Positions 1 through 6,534 of a DNA stretch of 34,062 bases are shown here, piece after piece. The position numbers and the translations under genes were made by a program. Each line of letters starts with the position of its first letter. The stretch's first letter is position 1. Under the pieces are notes generated by a model, which made no database searches, was not told the origin of the DNA, and was given only the letters and a program-made list of their open reading frames with translations. The stretch comes from an uncultured Fretibacterium sp. (GTDB lineage: Bacteria > Synergistota > Synergistia > Synergistales > Aminobacteriaceae): contig CAMVMK010000022.1 of the NCBI GenBank assembly GCA_947168585.1, positions 1 through 34,062 on the forward strand, in the 5' to 3' direction.

Positions 1-1
1 A

Positions 2-67
2 TATCGGAAAGGCTCAACGATTTATTGCGCTAATTGCAAATATAAAACTGAAGTTGAGTCAGAATAA
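2..67 (+). CDS. C-terminal end of an unidentified upstream gene (zinc-ribbon-like tail)
   Basis: The frame starting at base 2 is open from the window edge for 21 codons and ends at TAA 65-67. It overlaps the methyltransferase start by 14 bases, as in translationally coupled genes. The fragment contains a CANC (C-x2-C) pair in a basic context, which resembles half of a zinc ribbon. No family can be assigned from so few residues. It could be a third gene of the restriction-modification locus, such as a nicking enzyme or regulator, or chance open frame. Confidence 0.3.
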   Translation, partial: YRKGSTIYCANCKYKTEVESE

Positions 68-992
68 TTTAACCTGCGTTGAAATTTGCGCAGGAGCAGG
101 AGGTCAGGCTCTCGGCCTTGAAAAAGCAGGATTTAACCATATTGCCTTGATAGAATATGAACCTGAATACTGTGAAATTTTGAAAAAAAATAGACCAAGC
201 TGGAATGTTATATGCGAAGATGTCAGAAATTTTGACGGGAAATCTTATAGAGGGGCGGACTTATTGGCCGGCGGTGTACCTTGTCCGCCTTTTTCTGTCG
301 CAGGTAAACAGTTAGGGCAGAATGATGAACGAGATTTATTCCCCGAAGCCTTGAGATTAATCGGCGAAATAAAACCTAAAGCCGTTATGCTTGAAAATGT
401 ACGGGGATTTTTAAGTGCTTCATTCAAAGATTACAGAGAAAAAATTTTAGGCAATATAGAAACGCAGGGTTATACGGTTTATATTAAACTTTTGAACTCT
501 TCGCATTTCGGTGTCCCGCAGTCAAGACAGCGAACAATAATTATTGCTATAAGAAACGATCAAAATATTTTTTTCTCATATCCAGAAGGTAAGAATGAAA
601 ATATTATTACTGTTGGAGAAGCTCTTTATGATTTAGTGTCTTCTAACGGCTGGCATGGAGCAAAAGACTGGGCATTAAAAGCAAATAAACCTGCGCCGGT
701 TATAGTAGGCGGCTCAAAAAAACACGGCGGCCCGGATTTAGGACCTGTACGAGCCCGGAAGGCTTGGGAAGCAATGGGAGTAAACGGCAGCGGAATTGCT
801 GATAATGCGCCTGCGCCTGAACATAAAGGTTTAATTAAATTAACTCCGCGAATGTTAGCAAAACTTCAGGGATTTCCTGATTCATGGATATTCAGCGAGA
901 AAAAAACTATAGCCTGCCGAATGATAGGAAATGCCTTTCCTCCTCCTGCAGCAGAAGCTGTAGGCAAAAAAATAAAGGAGTGTTTAATTTAA
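54..992 (+). CDS. DNA (cytosine-5) methyltransferase of a type II R-M system
   Basis: This 312-residue protein transfers a methyl group from SAM to C5 of cytosine and should protect the host from the restriction enzyme encoded next door. The C5-methylase motifs occur in order: the SAM-binding motif I (ICAGAGG, residues 11-17), motif IV PCPPFS with the catalytic Cys77, motif VI ENV at 114-116, motif VIII QSRQR at 156-160, and the C-terminal LQGFPDSW and GNAFPPP motifs IX-X. The short region between VIII and IX is the target recognition domain. The start is TTG at 54, just ahead of motif I, with only a weak GAAG in front. Its stop overlaps the endonuclease ATG by one base. By pairing with an NgoMIV-like enzyme the target is inferred to be GCCGGC. 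One such site lies inside this gene at 267-272, next to the motif IV codons. Confidence 0.95.
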   Translation: MSQNNLTCVEICAGAGGQALGLEKAGFNHIALIEYEPEYCEILKKNRPSWNVICEDVRNFDGKSYRGADLLAGGVPCPPFSVAGKQLGQNDERDLFPEALRLIGEIKPKAVMLENVRGFLSASFKDYREKILGNIETQGYTVYIKLLNSSHFGVPQSRQRTIIIAIRNDQNIFFSYPEGKNENIITVGEALYDLVSSNGWHGAKDWALKANKPAPVIVGGSKKHGGPDLGPVRARKAWEAMGVNGSGIADNAPAPEHKGLIKLTPRMLAKLQGFPDSWIFSEKKTIACRMIGNAFPPPAAEAVGKKIKECLI

Positions 993-1864
993 TGTCTGAT
1001 GCTTTGATTTCTAAATCAAGAAAAATATTTCACATGCAAATAATTGAAACAAATACCTTGACGATTTCTAAAGAAAATATAGCTTCAAATGCAGATTCTT
1101 CAAGTTCATCATCAAGAGCAATAGCGTTAAAGACGGCGGAATTTATTTCAAAAAAATGCAGAAGGAAAATTAATATAATGAATAAAATTTCAGGACAAAC
1201 TTTAGGCAGGCAGTTTGAAATTTTAGTAACAGAATTTTTACAAAATACTTTTTTGAGGCTCGATAAAATACGTCCTGGAAAGTGGGTTATACAACGTTCA
1301 AGCGCGGGCTTTCAAACAAGCGATTTTGCTCAATATGAACATCTCGCAGTCTTGAACAGTCTGATGAATGAAAACAAGCAGCTTGCTGCAGTATTAGGCA
1401 ATGAATATATAATTGCGCCTGACATAGTTATATATCGGGAACTTTATGAAGATAACGAAATTAATTTTGATGAAAAAATTATTAATAATGCCACTGCTCT
1501 TGCCGCTGACTTAAGAAAAAGTGAAAGTAAACGACCGATACTTCACGCGAGTATTTCCGCAAAATTTACGATTAGAAGCGATAGAGCCCAGAACAGCCGT
1601 ACAGAAGCCTTAAATCTTATACGAAACAGGAAAGGACATCTTCCGCATATAGTTGTTGTTACAGCTGAACCTATGCCAGGACGGCTTGCCTCGCTCGCGT
1701 TTGGAACCGGCGATATAGACTGCGTATATCATTTTGCTTTATATGAACTTCTTGAAGCTGTAAAAGAATGCGGCTCTGATGATGCTATAGAATTATTAAA
1801 CACTCTTATTAACGGAAGGCGGTTGAAGGATATTTCGGATTTGCCTTTAGATTTGGCAGTCTGA
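992..1864 (+). CDS. NgoMIV-like type II restriction endonuclease, predicted to cut GCCGGC
   Basis: This 290-residue protein belongs to the NgoMIV family of tetrameric type IIF endonucleases. ATG 992 is chosen because it overlaps the methylase stop (TAATG) and follows AAAGGAG at 974-980. The PD..SxK..E active site is visible as Asp144, Ser189-x-Lys191 and Glu205, plus an upstream acidic Glu76. The spacings from Asp to Lys (47) and Lys to Glu (14) equal those I recall for NgoMIV (D140, K187, E201). The RSDR motif at 195-198 corresponds to NgoMIV residues that read the GCC half-site. The C-terminus (RLKDISDLPLDLAV) also matches the NgoMIV end as I remember it. One difference is SAK in place of SCK. 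A Ser-rich stretch lies near residues 36-42. The gene appears intact. Family assignment is strong; the recognition sequence is inferred. Confidence 0.93.
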   Translation: MSDALISKSRKIFHMQIIETNTLTISKENIASNADSSSSSSRAIALKTAEFISKKCRRKINIMNKISGQTLGRQFEILVTEFLQNTFLRLDKIRPGKWVIQRSSAGFQTSDFAQYEHLAVLNSLMNENKQLAAVLGNEYIIAPDIVIYRELYEDNEINFDEKIINNATALAADLRKSESKRPILHASISAKFTIRSDRAQNSRTEALNLIRNRKGHLPHIVVVTAEPMPGRLASLAFGTGDIDCVYHFALYELLEAVKECGSDDAIELLNTLINGRRLKDISDLPLDLAV

Positions 1865-1873
1865 TTAACGAAC

Positions 1874-3208
1874 ATGAACAAAATTAAAATCATCGGTGCA
1901 GGCTTGGCAGGCTGTGAAGCTGCGTGGCAGATTGCTTGTCGCGGCCTGCCGGTCGAGCTTTACGAAATGAGGCCTGCTCTCTTAACTCCTGCTCATAAAA
2001 CAGGAATGTTAGCTGAAATAGTCTGCTCTAATTCGTTAGGCTCTGAAAATAAAAACGACAGAATTTCAGCCGCCGGAATTTTGAAAGAAGAGTTAGAAAT
2101 TTTTAACTCCTTAATTCTTTCATGCGCTAAAAAATCTCAAGTCCCAGCCGGAGGAGCTCTTGCTGTAGACCGCGAAAAATTTTCAAGCCTCGTAACTGAA
2201 AAAATAATTTCTCACCCTAATATAAAATTAATCCGCGAAGAAGTTAAATCAATTCCCGATGATTTAGCTATAATTTCTTCAGGGCCTTTAACTTCGAACG
2301 CGCTTGCAAACGAATTAAAAAATATCGCAGGTGAAAGAATTTATTTTTATGATGCCGTTGCTCCTGTCTTAATGAAAGAAAGCATAAATTTTGAAAAAGT
2401 TTTCGTTTCGGGACGTTACGGACGCGGAGATGATTATATAAATTGCCCGCTCTCGAAAGAAGAATATTTGAATTTCTATGACGCTTTAATAAACGCAGAA
2501 AGAAATTTGCCTCACGATTTTGAGAAAAATAAATATTTTGAGGGCTGTATGCCTGTTGAAGCCTTAGCCGATAGAGGCATTGACACTTTAAGATTCGGCC
2601 CTATGAAGCCGCGCGGATTAATTGAACCTCGAACAGGCCGCGAACCTTATGCCGCCGTTCAGCTCAGGCAGGATAACGCTGACGGAACTTTATTTAACAT
2701 TGTAGGTTTTCAGACGGGATTAAAATGGGGCGAACAAAAAAGAGTTTTTGCTATGATACCCGGTCTTGAAAATGCCGAATTTGTAAGATTGGGCGTAATG
2801 CACAGAAATACGAGCGTAAATGCTCCTGCTGTTTTAGATAAATTTTTGAGATTAAAATCCCGCGAAAATATTTTTCTTGCCGGGCAGATAACGGGCGTTG
2901 AAGGTTACATGGAAAGCACAGCTATGGGACTTGCCGCAGGAATTAACGCAGCAATGTTAATGAGCGGTAAAAATTTTCCCGTTTGGCCTCGTGAAAGCGC
3001 GATAGGTTCTTTAATAAATTATTTAATGACTACAGAGCCTAAACATTTTCAGCCTATGAATATGAATTTAGGAATTTTTCCGCCGCCTTCTCAAAAAATT
3101 AAAGGCAAGCAGGACCGCGCAAAATTTTTTAGAGATAACGCCTTAAAAGCAATGAGGAATGAATTTCAAGAAAACTCCTCACTCCTAACCTCTAACCCCT
3201 CACTATAA
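1874..3208 (+). CDS. trmFO: TrmFO, folate/FAD-dependent tRNA (uracil-54-C5)-methyltransferase
   Basis: TrmFO makes ribothymidine at position 54 of tRNA, using 5,10-methylenetetrahydrofolate and reduced flavin. The 444-residue length is normal. The N-terminal FAD-binding Rossmann motif GAGLAGCEAA (residues 8-17), the ELYEMRP segment and the CSNSLGS motif are diagnostic. The two functional cysteines of the family are present as Cys51 and Cys225. ATG 1874 lies 9 bases after the endonuclease stop, with no clear Shine-Dalgarno sequence. The last codons are unusual: the final 11 residues and the stop codon are encoded by an array of heptanucleotide repeats at 3174-3208, so the natural C-terminus has probably been replaced or extended. 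Confidence 0.95.
   Translation: MNKIKIIGAGLAGCEAAWQIACRGLPVELYEMRPALLTPAHKTGMLAEIVCSNSLGSENKNDRISAAGILKEELEIFNSLILSCAKKSQVPAGGALAVDREKFSSLVTEKIISHPNIKLIREEVKSIPDDLAIISSGPLTSNALANELKNIAGERIYFYDAVAPVLMKESINFEKVFVSGRYGRGDDYINCPLSKEEYLNFYDALINAERNLPHDFEKNKYFEGCMPVEALADRGIDTLRFGPMKPRGLIEPRTGREPYAAVQLRQDNADGTLFNIVGFQTGLKWGEQKRVFAMIPGLENAEFVRLGVMHRNTSVNAPAVLDKFLRLKSRENIFLAGQITGVEGYMESTAMGLAAGINAAMLMSGKNFPVWPRESAIGSLINYLMTTEPKHFQPMNMNLGIFPPPSQKIKGKQDRAKFFRDNALKAMRNEFQENSSLLTSNPSL
3174..3208. repeat. Heptanucleotide repeat array inside the 3' end of trmFO
   Basis: Five consecutive 7-base units run through the trmFO tail. The first four follow the pattern AC(T/C)(C/T)CT(A/C), and the last unit supplies the TAA stop. 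The array occupies the place where a ribosome binding site for cobJ (ATG 3211) would be expected, and none is visible there. It is the complement-orientation member of a family seen at six other gene boundaries in this window. Confidence 0.75.
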
Positions 3209-3210
3209 AA

Positions 3211-3933
3211 ATGATTTACGTTATAGGCATCGGGCCGGGCGATATTAAAGGCATTACTATTGAAGCTCTCGAGGCTCTTAAAAGTTGCGACATAATTTCC
3301 GGCTATAAAGTTTATGTTGATTTAGTAAAAGATTTTTTGCCCCCAAAAAATTTTGAAGTTTACCCTATGAAAAGCGAAATTAAACGCTGTCAGGACGCTT
3401 TGAAATTTTCGCTCGCTGGTAAAGACATAGCTTTAATTTCAAGCGGCGACGGGGGCGTGTATGGAATGGCCGGGCTTATGCTCGAAATAGCTGAAGGAAC
3501 AGGCCAAGAAATTAAAATTATTCCCGGCGTTACTGCGGCAAATTCAGCCGGAGCAATTTTAGGCGCGCCCTTAATGAATGATTACGTAACTATAAGCCTA
3601 AGCGATTTAATGACATCTTGGGAAATTATCGAAAAAAGACTCTCAGCCGCCTGCGAGGGAGATTTTGTAATTTGTCTTTATAATCCTGCAAGTCATCACA
3701 GACCTGAAAATTTTAAGAAAGCCTGCGAAATTTTGTTGAAATACAAATCTCCTGAAACTCCTTGCGGTTATGTCAGAAATATTAAACGCTCTGAAGAAAC
3801 TCACGAAATTATGACGCTCGAAAAAATTAAAACCTGCGGAAAAATTGACATGCTCACAACAGTTATAATCGGAAACTCGCAGACTTATATTTCAAACGGA
3901 AAATTAATCACCCCGAGAGGCTATAAAATTTGA
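3211..3933 (+). CDS. cobJ: Precorrin-3B / cobalt-precorrin-3B C17-methyltransferase
   Basis: This 240-residue SAM-dependent enzyme methylates C17 and drives ring contraction in corrin synthesis. In an anaerobe it would be the cobalt-precorrin (CbiH) form. Family landmarks are the N-terminal YVIGIGPGD loop (residues 3-11), the SSGDGGVYGMAG segment, GVTAANSAGAILGAPLMND, and the YNPASHHRPE motif typical of CobJ/CbiH. No C-terminal extension is present, so this is the simple single-domain form. The start is 2 bases after the trmFO stop, with a heptamer array instead of a ribosome binding site. The other cobalamin genes are not in this window, so the gene is either isolated from its pathway or part of a dispersed set. 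Aerobic CobJ versus anaerobic CbiH cannot be decided from sequence alone. Confidence 0.92.
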   Translation: MIYVIGIGPGDIKGITIEALEALKSCDIISGYKVYVDLVKDFLPPKNFEVYPMKSEIKRCQDALKFSLAGKDIALISSGDGGVYGMAGLMLEIAEGTGQEIKIIPGVTAANSAGAILGAPLMNDYVTISLSDLMTSWEIIEKRLSAACEGDFVICLYNPASHHRPENFKKACEILLKYKSPETPCGYVRNIKRSEETHEIMTLEKIKTCGKIDMLTTVIIGNSQTYISNGKLITPRGYKI

Positions 3934-3968
3934 AAGTCATGTTACACATTTTTATTTTCAAAAAATTA

Positions 3969-3977
3969 TGGTAATAT
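3969..3977 (+). promoter_or_regulatory. Extended -10 promoter for the TerD gene pair
   Basis: TGG followed by TAATAT (3972-3977) forms an extended -10 element about 70 bases ahead of the first TerD ATG. No good -35 hexamer is seen at the right distance, as is usual for extended -10 promoters. The TATGG context also occurs at the promoter of the hydrogenase cluster. Confidence 0.45.
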
Positions 3978-4050
3978 CTTCTCCCAAAAACTGAAAAGAA
4001 ATAAATAGAACACGCTGAAGCAGTGCAAAAATTTGAAAGGAGACTTTTCA

Positions 4051-5127
4051 ATGAATTTTATAGCTTTTTTATTTGCCGTTGCCGGTGCTGCGCTCAATTT
4101 GTTTCAGCCTGTAATTACTACTGCTGTCGAAGGTTCAAATTTTACAGGTTCAATGTATAACGGTGCTGTGATGATGGTTAATAACATTGCGGAAAACGGT
4201 ATGCCTGGCGGAGACGGTTCTTCGATTGCTGCTATTTTATTTTTTGCGGTACTTTGTTTATTCCCGATTATAGCAGCTTTTCAGGGATTGCTCGCTTTAA
4301 TTCGCAAGGGTTATCATGTTAAGAGGAATCTTTTTTTATGTGCTCTTGTAACGGGCTTAACAGCTGCGGGAATTTATTATGCTCCTTCGATAAATACGGC
4401 TTTACCGGAATTTTTGACGGTTTATATTATGCCTTTTGCTAAGAGCATTTCGTTTATTATTCCTGCTGTGTGGGCAGTGTGCTATCTTATCGCTTCTATT
4501 TTTGCTCAAAACGCTCAAAAAACTCAGTTAGTTCAATATGCTGTATCAAATTCCGGCACTGTGAATTTAAGAAAAGGCCAGAAAGTCGACCTCTCGAAAA
4601 ATAATCCGGGATTATCAAATTTGCTTGTAGGTTTAGGCTGGAAAATTAATAGTTCCGGTGCTGATTTTGATTTAGATGCTTCGGCTTTCATGCTTGGTGC
4701 GGGTGATAAAGTTTTGGACGGCGGCGATTTTATTTTCTATAATAATCTCGAACATAGTTCCGGCTCCGTCAGGTCAATGGGGGACAACCGTACCGGCGGA
4801 AGCGGCGGCGATGATGAGCAAATTAAAGTTGATTTATCGAGAGTTCCGGCTGAAATAAAGAAAATAGTGTTTACCGTAACGATCAGTAACGCAGAACAGC
4901 GCGGACAAAATTTCGGTCAGGTTTCAAACGCGTTTATTCGTGTTGTCAATGAGGCAAACGGCAAGGAACTTATCCGTTACAATTTAACTGAGAAATTTTC
5001 AAATGAAACGGCTGTGATTGTTGCGGAACTTTTCAGAACTTCAAGCGGCTGGAATTTCAGTGCAGCGGGAGAAGGTATGACCGGCGGTCTTGAAAGACTT
5101 TGCAGAAAATTCGGTGTGAATATCTAA
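4051..5127 (+). CDS. Membrane-anchored TerD-family (tellurium resistance / stress) protein
   Basis: The N-terminal half (about residues 1-155) has four hydrophobic segments, at roughly 3-22, 60-82, 93-112 and 130-152. The C-terminal half, from about residue 165 onward, is a TerD domain. TerD domains bind calcium, and the acidic signatures DFDLDASAF and SMGDNRTGG...DDEQIKVDLS are intact. Known TerD/TerE proteins are soluble proteins of about 190 residues, so the attached membrane domain is unusual. ATG 4051 (358 aa) is preferred over an in-frame upstream TTG because AAAGGAGA lies at 4036-4043. A canonical soluble TerD follows 25 bases downstream, so the pair is probably co-transcribed. The function is likely envelope stress or metal related, but no substrate can be read from sequence. 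The rest of the ter operon (terB, terC, terZ) is absent here. Confidence 0.85.
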   Translation: MNFIAFLFAVAGAALNLFQPVITTAVEGSNFTGSMYNGAVMMVNNIAENGMPGGDGSSIAAILFFAVLCLFPIIAAFQGLLALIRKGYHVKRNLFLCALVTGLTAAGIYYAPSINTALPEFLTVYIMPFAKSISFIIPAVWAVCYLIASIFAQNAQKTQLVQYAVSNSGTVNLRKGQKVDLSKNNPGLSNLLVGLGWKINSSGADFDLDASAFMLGAGDKVLDGGDFIFYNNLEHSSGSVRSMGDNRTGGSGGDDEQIKVDLSRVPAEIKKIVFTVTISNAEQRGQNFGQVSNAFIRVVNEANGKELIRYNLTEKFSNETAVIVAELFRTSSGWNFSAAGEGMTGGLERLCRKFGVNI

Positions 5128-5152
5128 GTTTTAAGAAAGGGGAGCTTCAAAA

Positions 5153-5728
5153 TTGTCTATCAATTTAGTTAAGGGTCAGAAAATCGACTTAACGAAACAT
5201 GATCCCGGACTTACTAAAGTTCTTATCGGTCTCGGCTGGGATGTAAATTCTTCCGGCAAAGGATATGATTATGATTTAGATGCTTCAGCATTTTTGCTCG
5301 GTGCTGGCGGCAGAGTTTTAAGCAATAACGATATCGTCTTTTTCAATAATCTTGAGCATATTTCCGGCTCTGTCATGTCAATGGGCGATAACAGAACGGG
5401 CGCAGGTGAAGGCGATGATGAACAGATTAAAGTCGACCTCTCGAAAGTCCCGGCTAACATTGCAAAAATCGTTTTCACCGTAACTATTTACGAAGCAGGA
5501 AAACGGAAACAAAATTTCGGACAGGTTTCAAACGCTTATATCCGTGTCATCAATGAAAAAGATAATAAAGAACTTTTGCGTTACAACCTCAATGAAAAGT
5601 TTTCTACTGAAATGTCAGTAATCGCGGCTGAACTTTACAGAGTCGGCGGTGGCTGGACTTTTAACGCTCTCGGCGAAGGCTTCAACGGTGAAATCGGCGA
5701 ACTTTGCCAAAAATACGGAATAAAATAA
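5153..5728 (+). CDS. terD: TerD-family protein, soluble form
   Basis: This 191-residue protein has the usual length and layout of TerD/TerE: an N-terminal KGQKIDLTKHDPGL segment, the calcium-site sequence DYDLDASAFLL, and the second acidic loop MGDNRTGAGEGDDEQIKVDLSKVP. It is clearly paralogous to the C-terminal domain of the preceding gene, diverging most in loops. The start is TTG 5153, preceded by AAAGGGGAG at 5136-5144. Family members are linked to tellurite, phage and colicin resistance and general stress, but the biochemical role is not settled. With the membrane-anchored paralogue directly upstream, the two may form a membrane-tethered and soluble pair; that is inference. Confidence 0.92.
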   Translation: MSINLVKGQKIDLTKHDPGLTKVLIGLGWDVNSSGKGYDYDLDASAFLLGAGGRVLSNNDIVFFNNLEHISGSVMSMGDNRTGAGEGDDEQIKVDLSKVPANIAKIVFTVTIYEAGKRKQNFGQVSNAYIRVINEKDNKELLRYNLNEKFSTEMSVIAAELYRVGGGWTFNALGEGFNGEIGELCQKYGIK

Positions 5729-5813
5729 TAATTTACGGCAGTAACAACTGCTAATACAATATTGAAAAATATCGGCGGAATTTCTGCGCAATTATAAATA
5801 AATAACGGCTTCG

Positions 5814-5840
5814 TGTAAAAGCGGGGTCTGTTTTTTTAAT
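5814..5840 (+). repeat. 27-bp direct repeat, left copy (degraded terminator)
   Basis: These 27 bases are identical to 6432-6458. Just upstream both copies also share TAAATAAATAAC. The right copy completes a terminator hairpin. Here the 5' arm is altered to CGGCTTCG, so the C-run needed to pair with GGGG is missing. The two copies bracket the toxin-antitoxin genes. Confidence 0.85.
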
Positions 5841-5847
5841 AAAAGTA

Positions 5848-5874
5848 TTGAAATTTTTCGATCGTGGTTATAAT
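5848..5874 (+). promoter_or_regulatory. Promoter for the toxin gene
   Basis: TTGAAA at 5848-5853 and TATAAT at 5869-5874 are separated by 15 bases, slightly short of ideal. They lie 33 bases ahead of the toxin start, which is preceded by AAGGAG at 5891-5896. Confidence 0.5.
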
Positions 5875-5906
5875 TTATAAAAAAATTTTTAAGGAGTGAA
5901 CTTATT

Positions 5907-6266
5907 TTGATTAGAATATTTGTAGAAGTTCCTTTATTTACAAAACGATGGAATGATTTAGGATTTGATGATAATGATTTAGCAGACTTACAGAATTTAC
6001 TTTTAGAAAATCCTCAAACAGGTGCAATAATAGAGGGAACAGGAGGTATTCGTAAAATGCGTTTCGCCTTTCCTAATCGCGGAAAAAGCGGGAGTGTAAG
6101 AGTTTGTTATGTAGATTTTGGAGAATACGAAATTATATATTTAGTAACAATTTTTTCTAAGGATAAGCAGGCAAATCTTACGCAAGGCGAGAAAAACATA
6201 TTAAAAAATCTTGTGAAACAATTAAAAATTGAAACAGCACGGAGGTTCAAAAATGAAAGACTTTGA
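5907..6266 (+). CDS. RelE/HigB-like toxin (type II toxin-antitoxin)
   Basis: This 119-residue protein resembles the RelE-fold family in which the toxin precedes its antitoxin. The recognisable part is GIRKMRFAFPNRGKSGSVRVCYVD followed by a hydrophobic strand and FSKDKQANLTQGEKNILKNLV, the standard RelE/HigB end. Members cleave mRNA on or off the ribosome, and the basic residues in the central strands are those expected to contact RNA. The start is TTG 5907 behind AAGGAG. The 3' end overlaps the following small gene by 14 bases, so the two are translationally coupled. No nonsense or frameshift is visible, so the toxin appears intact. Confidence 0.85.
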   Translation: MIRIFVEVPLFTKRWNDLGFDDNDLADLQNLLLENPQTGAIIEGTGGIRKMRFAFPNRGKSGSVRVCYVDFGEYEIIYLVTIFSKDKQANLTQGEKNILKNLVKQLKIETARRFKNERL

Positions 6267-6417
6267 AAATGAAAATACTTCATTATTTGATGAACTTTAT
6301 ACAGGATTAAATCAGGCCTTAGAATTTGCTCAGGGTACAGGTGAAGCTAAAATAACGTTCTACGGCGAAGAAAATTATCAGATTCCGCAATTTGAAATAG
6401 CTCAATACACTAAATAA
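6253..6417 (+). CDS. Truncated antitoxin (N-terminal part only)
   Basis: The ATG at 6253 follows GGAGG at 6241-6245 and overlaps the toxin end. The 54-residue product begins like antitoxins paired with this toxin class (FDELYTGLNQALEF, then a short beta segment). Those proteins normally continue into a helix-turn-helix domain of about 50 residues. Here TAA comes right after the beta segment and is followed 4 bases later by a terminator hairpin. The DNA-binding half is therefore missing. It may still bind the toxin, or may be a remnant; the sequence does not decide this. Confidence 0.65.
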   Translation: MKDFENENTSLFDELYTGLNQALEFAQGTGEAKITFYGEENYQIPQFEIAQYTK

Positions 6418-6421
6418 ATAA

Positions 6422-6458
6422 CAGATCCCCATGTAAAAGCGGGGTCTGTTTTTTTAAT
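6422..6458 (+). terminator. Rho-independent terminator after the toxin-antitoxin genes (right 27-bp repeat copy)
   Basis: CAGA-T-CCCC (6422-6430) pairs with GGGGTCTG (6441-6448), giving an 8-bp stem with one bulged T and a 10-base loop. Seven T residues follow at 6449-6455. The loop, 3' arm and T-run form the 27-bp sequence duplicated at 5814-5840. Confidence 0.85.
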
Positions 6459-6459
6459 G

Positions 6460-6465
6460 TATAAT
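6460..6465 (+). promoter_or_regulatory. Possible -10 element for the TPR gene
   Basis: TATAAT occurs right after the terminator T-run, 70 bases ahead of the TPR gene start. No convincing -35 element is visible, because the required position falls in the terminator stem. Confidence 0.35.
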
Positions 6466-6534
6466 TATCGCAATTAAATTAAATATAAATTCATGATTTC
6501 AGCAAAAAAATTTTTGAAGGAGGAATTTTCTTTC

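Noticed and set aside
884-991. Longer N-terminus for the endonuclease
   Set aside because: It would lie wholly inside the methylase gene. ATG 992 has a good ribosome binding site and a one-base overlap, and gives the NgoMIV residue numbering.
3934-4032. Cobalamin riboswitch near cobJ
   Set aside because: It would have to lie upstream of cobJ, where only trmFO and a heptamer array are found. The 3934-4032 gap contains a promoter for the TerD genes and no recognisable B12 box.
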